Source of the DNA: an uncultured Selenomonadales bacterium
GTDB lineage: Bacteria > Bacillota > Negativicutes > Acidaminococcales > Acidaminococcaceae
Assembly: GCA_900315925.1 (NCBI GenBank)
Contig: ONAV01000011.1
Span: 1 to 48,234 of the forward strand
Direction of reading: 5' to 3'
Length of the DNA stretch: 48,234 bases
Position numbers and translations under genes: made by a program. This document shows, one piece after another, positions 36,098 to 44,401 of this stretch (the first letter of the stretch is position 1; every line of letters begins with the position of its first letter). The notes under the pieces were generated by a model. That model was not told the origin of the DNA, did no database searches, and saw only the letters and a list, made by a program, of their open reading frames with translations.

Positions 36098-36106
36098 TGA
36101 TATAAT
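36098..36106 (+). promoter_or_regulatory. Extended -10 promoter of the TRAP operon
   Basis: TGATATAAT is a perfect extended -10 element (TGnTATAAT). A weak -35 (TTTAAC, 36075-36080) is at poor spacing. Transcription would start near 36113 and give a leader of about 128 nt. Confidence 0.7.
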
Positions 36107-36111
36107 ATGTA

Positions 36112-36240
36112 CGGTAATATGCTGGAAAAAGCATTGTAAGGAAATGCGGGTGCAATCCGTCCGGCCGGGTGCCGGCGACGTAAACTGTTTTTCCTGAATC
36201 AAACAAAAATCACAGTTATGTGAAAAGGGGGAAGAAAATT
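36112..36240 (+). promoter_or_regulatory. Structured leader of the TRAP operon, cobalamin-riboswitch-like 5' half
   Basis: The leader shows, in order: an ATGCT/AGCAT hairpin, AAGGAAA, the stem-loop GCGGGTGCAATCCGT, a hairpin CGTCCGGC with GCCGGCGACG around a CGGGT loop, then GCGACGTAA. This order resembles the P3-P5 core of cobalamin riboswitches. The rest of that aptamer is not found. A further AACTGT/ACAGTT pair (36183-36188, 36212-36217) precedes the ribosome binding site. A regulatory RNA is likely; its ligand is unproven. Confidence 0.45.
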
Positions 36241-37278
36241 ATGATGAAAAAAGTTGTAAGCGCGGCTATGATCGCAGCTTTGGCCCTGAGTGTGGCAGCC
36301 TGCGGCGGCGGAGACAAAAAGAAAGACGCCCCGAAAGACGGCGCGAAACCGGCTGCTACCGCAACGGCTAAAGTAGACCGCAGCAAAGAGTTTATCACGG
36401 TGCTGACCGGTCCCACCAGCGGTATTTACTTCCCGATCGGCGGCGCGTTCTCCAAGGTTGTGGGTGAAATGGGCTACAAGACCAGCGCTACGGCTACCGG
36501 CGCTACCGGTGAAAACATCAACGCCATCCTGACGGGCAAAGGCGAATTGGCCATTGCCATGTCCGACTCTGTAATCCAGGCTGTGGAAGGCTTCGGCGCT
36601 TATGAAGGCAAACCGAAAGCCACCGACCTGCGGGCTATGATGGGCCTGTGGCCGAACGTGGTACAGATCGTTACCACCACGGATTCCGGCATCAAATCCT
36701 TCAAAGACATTAAAGGCAAGAGAGTCGGCGTAGGCGCTCCCAACTCCGGTGTAGAACTGAACGCCCGCATGATCTTCGAAGCTAACGGCATGACCTACAA
36801 AGACGCCAAGGTTGACTATCTGTCCTACGGCGAAGCCATCGACCAGATGAAGAACGGCCAGTGCGACGTTGCTTTCGTAACCTCCGGTCTGGGCAATGCC
36901 ACCATTAAAGAACTGGGCACCACCAAAAAGATCGTGTTCGTTCCGGTAGAAGGCGAAGCGCTGAAGAACCTGACCAAAAAATATCCGTTCTATGTAGAAT
37001 GGAAGATTCCGAAAGCTACCTATGGCACGGATGCCGACACCACCACCGCTGCTGTTATGAACATCATGCTGGTTTCCAAGAAGCTGCCGGACGCTGTTGT
37101 ATATGACCTGCTGGACGGTTTCTACTCTGAAAAGGGCCTGGCTACCATCGGTGCTTCCCATGCAACCGCAAAACGGGAGATCAAACTGGATACCGCGCTG
37201 CGCGGCCTGAAAGGCACTTCCATACAGCTCCATCCGGGCGCAGAAAAATTCTACAAAGACAAAGGCATCCTGAAATAA
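36241..37278 (+). CDS. TAXI-family TRAP transporter solute-binding lipoprotein
   Basis: Extracytoplasmic binding protein of 345 residues. A signal with lipobox SVAAC near residue 20 is followed by a Lys/Ala-rich linker and the TAXI domain (TGPTSGIYFPIGGAFSKVV, LAIAMSDSVIQAV, VGVGAPNSGVELNARMI). TAXI systems take up organic acids such as glutamate or 2-oxoglutarate in characterised cases; the ligand here is unknown. AAAGGGGGAAG precedes adjacent ATGs at 36241 and 36244. DUF1850 and fused permease genes follow, as usual for TAXI operons. Confidence 0.95.
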   Translation: MMKKVVSAAMIAALALSVAACGGGDKKKDAPKDGAKPAATATAKVDRSKEFITVLTGPTSGIYFPIGGAFSKVVGEMGYKTSATATGATGENINAILTGKGELAIAMSDSVIQAVEGFGAYEGKPKATDLRAMMGLWPNVVQIVTTTDSGIKSFKDIKGKRVGVGAPNSGVELNARMIFEANGMTYKDAKVDYLSYGEAIDQMKNGQCDVAFVTSGLGNATIKELGTTKKIVFVPVEGEALKNLTKKYPFYVEWKIPKATYGTDADTTTAAVMNIMLVSKKLPDAVVYDLLDGFYSEKGLATIGASHATAKREIKLDTALRGLKGTSIQLHPGAEKFYKDKGILK

Positions 37279-37356
37279 GCATTCTTGCATGGCAATGCTG
37301 AGGTCGCCGCAAGCATAGCTACTATTTCCGACCTGTAATGCACAGAGAGAATTATA

Positions 37357-37860
37357 ATGAAGAAAAAATACTTGAAGCTGTTTGCCGTATTTTTTCTTGT
37401 TCTCGCTTCTTTGTTTGTGTTCAATGAATATTCGGCGCAAACGGTGCTCCGGATCTATGATTATCAGACCAAAGAGATTTATGTTGAAGTACCAGCCAAA
37501 GAGGGCGACAAGCTTTTCTTTGGCTGGATTCATTCATGGGAGAAAATCCCCTGGCACGAGTATTATCATATCGATGCCAACCACGATCTGATTTTGGACA
37601 CCATTGCTTTCCCCGCTTTCGGGGCAGGCATTCCCGAGAACAAGGGAACCAAGGTCTGGATCAAGGACGGCATGATCTATATGGGCAATATCAACCAGGT
37701 ATTTCACGAGTTTACCTGGATCAATTCACACTTTGCCACCCGCGACATCAAGCTGAACGGTCAGCTCATCGCCCGGGGGGCAACCCTTCCCGAGCATACA
37801 CGTGTCAATCTGGCAATCGTGAAAAGGAGGTATTTTGATGGAAGAGAAAAACATCAATAA
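37357..37860 (+). CDS. DUF1850 protein of the TAXI TRAP operon
   Basis: Protein of 167 residues with one N-terminal membrane segment or signal (about 7-25). The motif FGWIHSWEKIPWHEYYHI and the length fit DUF1850, a family regularly found between TAXI binding protein and permease genes. Its function is unknown, but the context suggests an accessory role in transport. Its 3' end overlaps the permease start by 23 nt. Confidence 0.9.
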   Translation: MKKKYLKLFAVFFLVLASLFVFNEYSAQTVLRIYDYQTKEIYVEVPAKEGDKLFFGWIHSWEKIPWHEYYHIDANHDLILDTIAFPAFGAGIPENKGTKVWIKDGMIYMGNINQVFHEFTWINSHFATRDIKLNGQLIARGATLPEHTRVNLAIVKRRYFDGREKHQ

Positions 37861-39835
37861 TACTGGAAACGAAAATTCTGCAACTGAACATGAGTTTTTA
37901 GACAAGAAGACCCAGCAGGAGCTGGAAGCCAAATCTCATGAAATCGTGAAGAAGCTGGACAAGGAATCCGCCACTCGCAAATTCACGGGGAAGATGGCCA
38001 AATTCTTCTACATCGTCTGCCTGCTGGTTTCCGGATATCATCTGTACACGGCGTCCTTTGGGCCGCCTGTCACCCTGGTACACCGTTCCCTGCATGTGGC
38101 AATGATCACTGCCATGGGCTTTTTGATGTATCCCTGTTTCAAGAGCTCCGACCATTCCAAGCCTTCCATTATCGACTGGATCCTGGCCCTGCTCTGTTTC
38201 ACCATCCCCTTCTACATCTGGCATGATTATCTGGGCGTAGTGGAACGGGCCGGCAATCCCAACCAGACCGACCTGATCATGGCCACGTTGCTGGTGGTGC
38301 TGGTACTGGAATGTTCCCGCCGGGTCACAGGCAATGCCCTGACGATTTTGTCTGTCATTTTCATTATTTATGGGCTCTTCGGCCGCGAGTTCCCCGGCAT
38401 GTTCATGCACCGGGGGTACGACTGGCCTTCCCTGTCCAACCATTTCTTTGCCAACACGGAAGGTATCTACGGTACGTCCGTAAGCGTAGCCGCCAGCTAC
38501 ATCTTCCTGTTCATTCTGTTCGGCACGGTTATGCACAAGTGCGGTATGGGGCAGTTCTTTAACGATATCGCCCTGGCCCTGGCCGGACACACCAAAGGCG
38601 GCCCTGCAAAAGTTGCGGTCATCGCCTCCGGGTTCTTAGGCTCTATCAACGGTTCCGCCGTAGCTAACGTAGTAACCACCGGCGCCTTCACGATTCCCCT
38701 GATGAAAAAAACCGGCTACTCCAAAGAGTTCGCCGGCGCGGTGGAAGCCTCCGCTTCTGTAGGCGGACAGCTGCTGCCCCCCATCATGGGCGCTGCTGCT
38801 TTCATCATGGCGGAAATGATCAGCGTCCCCTACTCCAACATCATCACCTGGGCGGCCATTCCTGCGCTGCTGTACTATTTAAGTATCATCATCCAGGTAC
38901 ACCTGCGGGCCTGTAAGGACGGCCTCACCGGTCTTCCCAAGGATAAACTGCCTAAGACCGGCGAAGTAATGTCCAAGCGCAGCCACCTGCTGATTCCCGT
39001 TTTCTTCTTACTGTATATGCTGTTCTTCTCCGGCACTACGGTCATTTTCTCCGCCGTGCTGACCATTGTGGTGACGATTCTGATTTCCTTCATCCGGAAA
39101 GAGACGCGCATGTCCTTTAAGGATCTGCTGGACGCGCTGGCAGACGGAGCCAAACAGACTGTATCGGTAGCCGTTGCCTGTGCCTGTGTCGGTATCATCA
39201 TCGGCGTATGTTCCAAGACCGGGTTCGGCCTGACCATGGCCAACACGATCATTTCCCTTGGCAAAACCAGCATCCTCTTTACGCTGGTATTCACCATGAT
39301 CACCTGTATGATCCTGGGCATGGGCCTTCCCTCGATTCCGGCGTATATCATTACGGCGACCATCGCGGCGCCGGCTCTGGCGAAGCTGAACATCCCCGCC
39401 GGTGCGGCCCACATGTTTTCCTTCTATTATGCCATGTTCGCCAACCTGACCCCGCCGGTTGCGCTGGCCTCTTTCGCAGCGGCCGGTCTTTCGGGAGGCA
39501 ACCCCATGATGACGGGTGTGGCTTCGGTGAAACTGGCCATTGCCGGCTTTATCGTACCTTTCATGTTCGTGTACTCGCCTCAGCTGATGCTGATTAATAC
39601 CACTTTGGTGGAAGGCCTGCTGACAGCGGGCACGGCCTGCGTAGGCGTGTTCCTGATCGGTACTGCGGTAGAAGGCTACATCTTCACCTTTATTCCTGCC
39701 TGGCTCCGGGTGATTGCGGCTGCGGGCGCGCTGCTGCTGATGAAACCCGGTTTTGAAACCGACATCATCGGTATTGCGGTGCTCGCGTTGGTACTGTTCC
39801 TGCAAAAGAAACGCCAGAAAGCAGAACAAAAGTAA
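37838..39835 (+). CDS. TRAP transporter fused permease (DctQ-DctM type)
   Basis: Integral membrane protein of 665 residues with small and large TRAP permease domains in one chain, about 16 or more membrane segments. After a charged N-terminus, the DctM-like core shows GFLGSINGSAVANVVTTGAF, VGGQLLPPIMGAAAFIMAE and GMGLPSIPAYIITA, typical of TRAP fused permeases paired with TAXI proteins. The ATG at 37838 lies 7 nt after AAGGAGG. It likely uses a sodium gradient, as the family does. A bidirectional terminator follows. Confidence 0.95.
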   Translation: MEEKNINNTGNENSATEHEFLDKKTQQELEAKSHEIVKKLDKESATRKFTGKMAKFFYIVCLLVSGYHLYTASFGPPVTLVHRSLHVAMITAMGFLMYPCFKSSDHSKPSIIDWILALLCFTIPFYIWHDYLGVVERAGNPNQTDLIMATLLVVLVLECSRRVTGNALTILSVIFIIYGLFGREFPGMFMHRGYDWPSLSNHFFANTEGIYGTSVSVAASYIFLFILFGTVMHKCGMGQFFNDIALALAGHTKGGPAKVAVIASGFLGSINGSAVANVVTTGAFTIPLMKKTGYSKEFAGAVEASASVGGQLLPPIMGAAAFIMAEMISVPYSNIITWAAIPALLYYLSIIIQVHLRACKDGLTGLPKDKLPKTGEVMSKRSHLLIPVFFLLYMLFFSGTTVIFSAVLTIVVTILISFIRKETRMSFKDLLDALADGAKQTVSVAVACACVGIIIGVCSKTGFGLTMANTIISLGKTSILFTLVFTMITCMILGMGLPSIPAYIITATIAAPALAKLNIPAGAAHMFSFYYAMFANLTPPVALASFAAAGLSGGNPMMTGVASVKLAIAGFIVPFMFVYSPQLMLINTTLVEGLLTAGTACVGVFLIGTAVEGYIFTFIPAWLRVIAAAGALLLMKPGFETDIIGIAVLALVLFLQKKRQKAEQK

Positions 39836-39847
39836 TCAGGTTATATG

Positions 39848-39883
39848 AAAAAAGAACAGCCGGTTCAGGCTGTTCTTTTTTTA
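39848..39883. terminator. Bidirectional terminator between TRAP operon and trpS
   Basis: AAGAACAGCC (39852-39861) pairs with GGCTGTTCTT (39868-39877) around a 6-nt loop, with A and T tracts on both sides. It can serve both convergent genes. Confidence 0.92.
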
Positions 39884-39939
39884 TAATCACTTTTTTTAAT
39901 CTTCAATTGTATCTATCGACCCGGTTTTTACCGTTACGG

Positions 39940-40977
39940 TTATTGGAACGGATTTGCCAGCAATCCCACTTTCTTCTTAACCTTCGTCAAGGTACGGTTG
40001 GAAATGCGCTGGGCCGTTTCCGCACCGGCTTTATATGTTTCTTCCAGATAGGCTTTGTCGTTCATGAGGCGGGCAAAGTTTTCCCGTACCGGACGCAATT
40101 CTTCGGAGACCGCTTCCCCTACCGCCAGTTTGAAATCGCCGTAGCCTTTGCCTGTGAATTCGTCTTCAATCTGTTCATACGTTTTACCTGTCACCACAGA
40201 GTAAATGGTCATCAGATTGTTGATGCCGTCTTTCCCCTCTTTAAACATAACCTTGGCTTCGCTGTCTGTAACCGCGCTGCGGAATTTGCGGATGATGGTG
40301 TCGTGGTCATCCAGAATGGAAATGAATGCTTTTGGATTGGTATCCGACTTGGACATTTTCTTCGTGGGCTCCTGCAGGGACATAATCTTGGCCCCTTCCG
40401 GCGGCAGATAGGCTTCCGGAATCTTGAAAGTATTTCCATACAGATTGTTGAAGCGCTGCGCCACGTTGCGGGTAAACTCCAGATGCTGTGTCTGATCGGC
40501 CCCCACCGGCACATAGTCTGCCTGATACAGCAGGATATCCGCTGCCATCAGGGAGGGATAGGTGAACAGGCCTGCATTGATGTTATCCGCATGTTTAGCA
40601 GACTTGTCTTTGAACTGGGTCATGCGGGACAATTCCCCGAACAGGGAATTACAGGCCAAAATCCAGCCCAGTTCCGCATGGTTGTGCACGTGGCTTTGAA
40701 CGAACAGCAGACTCTTCTGCGGGTCGATGCCGCAGGCCAGCAGCAGCGCAAACGCTTCCAGGCTTTGCCTGCGCAACTTGGCCGCTTCCTGACGCACGGT
40801 CAGCGAGTGCAGGTCTGCAATAAAGTAAGCGCACTGATAGTCTTCCTGCAGTTGCTGCCAGTTACGCACTGCACCGATATAATTTCCCAAAGTAAAAGTA
40901 CCGGTAGGCTGGATACCGCTGAGGATACTTTTTTTCTTTTCCGGTTTCTGAACTTCCTGCAAGGTTTCTTCTGTCAA
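39940..40977 (-). CDS. trpS: Tryptophanyl-tRNA synthetase
   Basis: Charges tRNA-Trp. The 345-residue class I synthetase has the ILSGIQPTGTFTLGNYIGA region, with TLGN in the HIGH position, and KMSKSD as the KMSKS loop. MAADILLYQADYVPVGADQT is also typical. The start is a TTG at 40977, 9 nt after AGGAG. I saw no T-box in the 130 bp upstream. Confidence 0.96.
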   Translation of the reverse strand: MTEETLQEVQKPEKKKSILSGIQPTGTFTLGNYIGAVRNWQQLQEDYQCAYFIADLHSLTVRQEAAKLRRQSLEAFALLLACGIDPQKSLLFVQSHVHNHAELGWILACNSLFGELSRMTQFKDKSAKHADNINAGLFTYPSLMAADILLYQADYVPVGADQTQHLEFTRNVAQRFNNLYGNTFKIPEAYLPPEGAKIMSLQEPTKKMSKSDTNPKAFISILDDHDTIIRKFRSAVTDSEAKVMFKEGKDGINNLMTIYSVVTGKTYEQIEDEFTGKGYGDFKLAVGEAVSEELRPVRENFARLMNDKAYLEETYKAGAETAQRISNRTLTKVKKKVGLLANPFQ

Positions 40978-41108
40978 TTTATTACACTCCTGTCAAGTTA
41001 TTTTAGGAAACGCTGATTACTTCGTTCCCTTTAAAATTTTGTTTCGGCGGGCTCTTTTCAAAAACGGTTTGGCGGGGCCTGCCCATACAGTTTCTGATAC
41101 GGTGTGTA

Positions 41109-42734
41109 TCAGAAATAAAATCCGCCCTGGATCCAGAAATGCCCGTTGCTGTGGCTGGTATCCGTGATGGGTTTTTCCGAGCCCAGCTTCCAGGCATAAT
41201 CTGCCCTCACCCACCAGGCATCCTTTTTAGACCACAGCAGACCTAAACCGATATCCTGAAGATGGCGGTTGTTTTTGTCGTCATTCACAGGATCTTTGAA
41301 TATCTTAATACCGGCGTGTTCCAGATAGGTCAGCAATTGCAGTTTCTGCTCTTTTGCCTGCAATGGCAGGTCCCATTGCAATTCTGCCCGGGTAAAGTAC
41401 GCATTGTCCCCGGCCACTTCGCTGATGGGATAGGCTTTTACCCCGGTAATACCGGTGATACCCATACGTCCCGATGTATCCATGTTGCGGCTGGCCAGCT
41501 GTCCTCTGGCAAAAAGTTGCAGGGCCAGACGTTTATTCATTTTCTGGTGACGTAAAAATACAGCCGTTACTTTGGAAAAGGCCCCTTCGCAGTTCGTACC
41601 GTCAAAGAATGTATGGGTAAGCGGGCTGTCAAAGCTGACATTGCCGTATGTATAGGCCAGTGTCCAGGTGGTCATACCGTGCTTGTCCAGATTCTTTTCC
41701 GACAGGGAAAGGGTGGCGGAGTTGACGTGCTTGTCATTCCAGGTCCCAAAATACGTTTTAGGGGCGAAAGGACCCGGTTGGAAATAAATTCCGTCCCTTT
41801 TGTATTCATCTTTCAAATCCAGATATTCGTAATCCAGCCCCACTTTCAGGTCATGGGTCTGGGAACGGTGAATGGGATATTCCAGACCGATGGTATAGGT
41901 TTTTGCCGCACCGTAGGGTTTTAAATATTCAAATTCCGACCCCTGGGCATAATGCAGATGACGGTACCCTGCATGCATGGTAAGCCCGTTTTTCCCCACG
42001 GGCCGCCGGTACACAATGGTACCGTTTATGTATTTACGCCCGGTGGTTTCAATATGGGCGAACAGGCTGTCCCCTTCGTGGGTCAGATTGCGGATGTCGT
42101 AATTCAGCATCTCTTCCCCGTAACCCAGATAGCGGTTTCCGTAGTTGTCTATCGAGAAATCACCCTGAGGGCTTTTATCCGGATATACGGTCACGTGAAG
42201 CACAGCCATCCCCGGTGCGCTGCCCTTTTCGGATACCACGTCGGCGATCACGCCGGACAGATCGGTGACAAGACCGGCCGCCCGCTGCACATCTTTTGCC
42301 GAAATGGGTTTTCCTTTTTTCAGAAAGGCCAGTTGCCGCAGGATTGCTCCTTCATGGATGCTTGTTTTATTATGAATGACGATGTCTTCCAGACGCCCCA
42401 GGGCATGGATCTCAAATAACAAAATCTGCGGTCCCTTTACCCTTACGGCTTTCCGCGCCATACTGGAACGGATGCTGCCTGCAGTAGGCGACCCCGCTGT
42501 CATATTCTGCATGGGAATCACATTAGGATACGTTCCCGGTGGCGTCCAATTCAACATTGGCGGTGGTCCCCCTGCTCCAGTTATAGAGGCAGGCGATCCT
42601 CCCGCTCCCGGGCCTCCGGGTCCTCCCGGTGGTCCTGCCGGTGCTGCCATAACCGCAGACGCCTGCAACAAGCCGGCGCACAACGTTGCCGTGACGGCCA
42701 TGCTTACTAACCGTTTTCCCTGTTCTGACAACAT
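41109..42734 (-). CDS. Outer-membrane ShlB/TpsB-like transporter with Pro/Gly-rich N-terminus
   Basis: Predicted beta-barrel of 541 residues related to two-partner secretion porins. After a signal peptide (to about 32) comes a collagen-like Pro/Gly stretch of about 40 residues (APAGPPGGPGGPGAGG). A single POTRA-like domain (about 100-180) follows, then a barrel starting near SIDNYGNRYLGYGEE and ending GGFYF with a terminal Phe. AGGAG lies 6 nt before the ATG at 42734. Family members export a large partner protein, but no such TpsA gene is in the window. It could act on a distant partner or have another outer-membrane role. Confidence 0.83.
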   Translation of the reverse strand: MLSEQGKRLVSMAVTATLCAGLLQASAVMAAPAGPPGGPGGPGAGGSPASITGAGGPPPMLNWTPPGTYPNVIPMQNMTAGSPTAGSIRSSMARKAVRVKGPQILLFEIHALGRLEDIVIHNKTSIHEGAILRQLAFLKKGKPISAKDVQRAAGLVTDLSGVIADVVSEKGSAPGMAVLHVTVYPDKSPQGDFSIDNYGNRYLGYGEEMLNYDIRNLTHEGDSLFAHIETTGRKYINGTIVYRRPVGKNGLTMHAGYRHLHYAQGSEFEYLKPYGAAKTYTIGLEYPIHRSQTHDLKVGLDYEYLDLKDEYKRDGIYFQPGPFAPKTYFGTWNDKHVNSATLSLSEKNLDKHGMTTWTLAYTYGNVSFDSPLTHTFFDGTNCEGAFSKVTAVFLRHQKMNKRLALQLFARGQLASRNMDTSGRMGITGITGVKAYPISEVAGDNAYFTRAELQWDLPLQAKEQKLQLLTYLEHAGIKIFKDPVNDDKNNRHLQDIGLGLLWSKKDAWWVRADYAWKLGSEKPITDTSHSNGHFWIQGGFYF

Positions 42735-42924
42735 ATTCATCTCCTAAACCATTGCGTAAATATATATTAAAATGTGCCTTCACTTGTTTACACTTGATTT
42801 TTATATTATATAATAAACCGGTAACGCTTGACAATAAGCATTACAAAAAAATCAATATAGTAGTCTGCTTCGTTTTCGGAGTATCGTATTATAATAATCC
42901 GAAATGGAATCGAATGTTAAGAAA

Positions 42925-42965
42925 CAAAAAAAGATCCCCTACATTTTTGAAAAATCATGTAGGGG
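42925..42965 (-). terminator. Terminator after the 64-residue protein gene
   Basis: CCCCTACAT (42936-42944) pairs with ATGTAGGGG (42957-42965); the leftward transcript then enters a T-rich tract. It separates this gene from the TpsB-like gene. The rest of the intergenic stretch 42735-43030 holds nothing else that I recognise. Confidence 0.8.
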
Positions 42966-43030
42966 CTATATTTTTGTCGGAAAAATCTCTTATACATTAT
43001 TCCATGCTTTTTCTTTACTGAAATCCCGGG

Positions 43031-43225
43031 TTATTCTCTTATTTCCGTTTTCACGATTTCAGCTTTACATGCGGCGGCGCCCTCCTGATATTTCCCTGTA
43101 GGCAAAAAATCATGGACATAGGCTTCTGCCCCCTGCCTTGTAGCAAATGCGGTGACTACAGGTAACAGCCTTCCGGTTGAATCATAAATTTTGACTAAAT
43201 AAACGTAATCCATTTTTTCGGCCAT
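43031..43225 (-). CDS. Small hypothetical protein (64 residues)
   Basis: A short soluble protein without signal or membrane segment. AAGGAG lies 8 nt before the ATG, and a terminator follows, so the gene looks real. The sequence (MDYVYLVKIYDSTGRLLPVV, then TAFATRQGAEAYVHDFLP) suggests a small alpha/beta fold. No family is recognised. It follows the YjbQ gene in the same direction. Confidence 0.65.
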   Translation of the reverse strand: MAEKMDYVYLVKIYDSTGRLLPVVTAFATRQGAEAYVHDFLPTGKYQEGAAACKAEIVKTEIRE

Positions 43226-43315
43226 GTGCAGATCTCCTTTTTACGCCACGATTTATCAGTGTAAGACGTTTACATGAAGCTAACAGTCTGTTCCAAACTT
43301 TTCCGGGTCATATGA

Positions 43316-43375
43316 TTAGGCAACGGTCCGGCACCGCTTGCCGCCGGGGAAGTATACTACATCTTTAAATTCCAT
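43316..43375 (-). CDS. Possible 19-residue peptide
   Basis: The frame MEFKDVVYFPGGKRCRTVA ends at a stop at 43316 and starts at an ATG 9 nt after AGGAG. It lies between the YjbQ gene and the 64-residue gene. It could be a small peptide, a leader or the start of a broken gene, and chance cannot be excluded. Confidence 0.3.
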   Translation of the reverse strand: MEFKDVVYFPGGKRCRTVA

Positions 43376-43395
43376 GTTCGTACACTCCTGTCCTT

Positions 43396-43791
43396 TCATT
43401 GCAGTATTTTTATATAAACCTTCCGATGCCTCGGGCCGTCATATTCACAGAAATAGATTCCCTGCCAGGTTCCCAGTACAAGCCGTCCGTTGTCTATGAT
43501 GATCTGCTCGGAGAATCCAATCATGCTGGATTTCAGATGTGCCGCCGAGTTCCCTTCCATGTGAAGGTAACCATCTTCCCAGGGTACGATTTTGTTAATT
43601 TCCTTTGTAAAATCCTTAACCACATCGGGATCCGCATTTTCATTGATGGTGACCGCCGCGGTCGTATGAGGGACAAACACAGTACAGATCCCGTCCTTCA
43701 CACCGCTGTCAGATACAGCTTTCTGTATCAGTCGGGTGATATCCTGCATTTCGGTATGTTGCTTAGTAACTACATCCAGTTTGATAAGCAT
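43396..43791 (-). CDS. YjbQ-family protein (UPF0047)
   Basis: Protein of 131 residues. The core CTVFVPHTTAAVTINENADP, the segment HMEGNSAAHLKSSMIG and LGTWQGIYFCEYDGPRHRKV are the conserved blocks of the family, including the histidine and asparagine-glutamate residues. Members show weak thiamine-phosphate synthase activity, but the physiological role is not settled. The ATG at 43791 has AGGA upstream; an ATG at 43839 would add residues not in the family. Confidence 0.92.
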   Translation of the reverse strand: MLIKLDVVTKQHTEMQDITRLIQKAVSDSGVKDGICTVFVPHTTAAVTINENADPDVVKDFTKEINKIVPWEDGYLHMEGNSAAHLKSSMIGFSEQIIIDNGRLVLGTWQGIYFCEYDGPRHRKVYIKILQ

Positions 43792-43847
43792 TTTGTTCCT
43801 CACTCCTCTCAACCGTATATCTTTCAAATATCCCGCCACGCATCGTT

Positions 43848-43982
43848 TTAACTCGCCCGCATGTATGAAAGAAGATATCCGACTAGTAGCAACACTGCTA
43901 CGGACACCAGCGTGATAAACACAGATATCATCAGTGCGGTTTTTAATTTATTTGTCGGTCCCCTGTCATTTCCCCAGTTCAA
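43848..43982 (-). CDS. Small single-pass membrane protein (44 residues)
   Basis: Starting from a TTG at 43982, 7 nt after GGGAG, the frame codes for 44 residues. A charged N-terminus (NWGNDRGPTNKLKT) is followed by one hydrophobic span (ALMISVFITLVSVAVLLLVG) and a short tail YLLSYMRAS. An overlapping 30-residue frame from 44055 to 43966 with a weak start could be a leader for it. It ends 57 bp before the YjbQ gene, in the same direction. No family is recognised. Confidence 0.5.
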   Translation of the reverse strand: MNWGNDRGPTNKLKTALMISVFITLVSVAVLLLVGYLLSYMRAS

Positions 43983-44177
43983 CTTGTTTCTCCCTTACCT
44001 GTGGATTCTTGCGTATCGTACCGCAATACCCGGAACATTTTTGTTCATCCTTTTTCATTTTTTCTTTTATAAGATTATTATACCAAATTAAGGGGTGACC
44101 ATGCCAGCAATCTTCCCAGATAAAAATAAGTAGTTCGATATCAACAGACAACGTAAAATCATCCGATTTGATTTATG

Positions 44178-44207
44178 TTGACAACTACTCGCCTAATATT
44201 TTAAAAT
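44178..44207 (+). promoter_or_regulatory. Promoter of rarD
   Basis: TTGACA (44178-44183) and TAAAAT (44202-44207) are 18 bp apart. The start codon is about 190 bp downstream, which leaves a long leader. Confidence 0.6.
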
Positions 44208-44227
44208 TTAGTTTAAAATAAACTAAA
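44207..44227. promoter_or_regulatory. Palindromic operator-like site on the rarD promoter
   Basis: TTTAGTTTA and its exact complement TAAACTAAA are separated by AAA, giving a 21-bp dyad that covers the expected transcription start. The pattern resembles metal-dependent DtxR/MntR-type sites, which is a comparison by eye. Confidence 0.5.
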
Positions 44228-44401
44228 ATAATAGTATCATCAGATTACTAATTTTTTCTCTGTAATTAGAAACCCATGCAAGTTCCTCAAACTGCAATCA
44301 AGAACAGTACAATTTATAAAATGCGTATGAAAACGCTTTGCTTTCTTTACGTTTTATACAGCCGGCCGTGAATAGAATCTGCCGGCAGAACGGAGAACAT
44401 C

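Larger units (their letters stand above)
43983..44401. other. Intergenic region upstream of rarD
   Basis: This stretch holds only the weak 30-residue leftward frame, the rarD promoter and the palindrome listed separately. A GCCGGC/GCCGGC pair at about 44362-44387 could form a hairpin just before the rarD ribosome binding site. Confidence 0.6.

Noticed and set aside
37278-37299. Small AGCATT/AATGCT stem after the TAXI binding protein gene
   Set aside because: A 6-bp stem without a T tract inside an operon is too weak to call. It might only protect the upstream transcript.
36199-37533. Long leftward open frame opposite the TAXI binding protein
   Set aside because: The binding protein has a lipobox, a good ribosome binding site and the expected operon partners. 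The antisense frame has none of these.
40978-41108. T-box leader upstream of trpS
   Set aside because: The conserved T-box bases (GGTGG with an antiterminator) are not present in this short interval.
41094-41112. Hairpin CTGATAC/GTATCAG at the stop of the TpsB-like gene, as a terminator
   Set aside because: There is no T tract after the stem, so termination is not supported.
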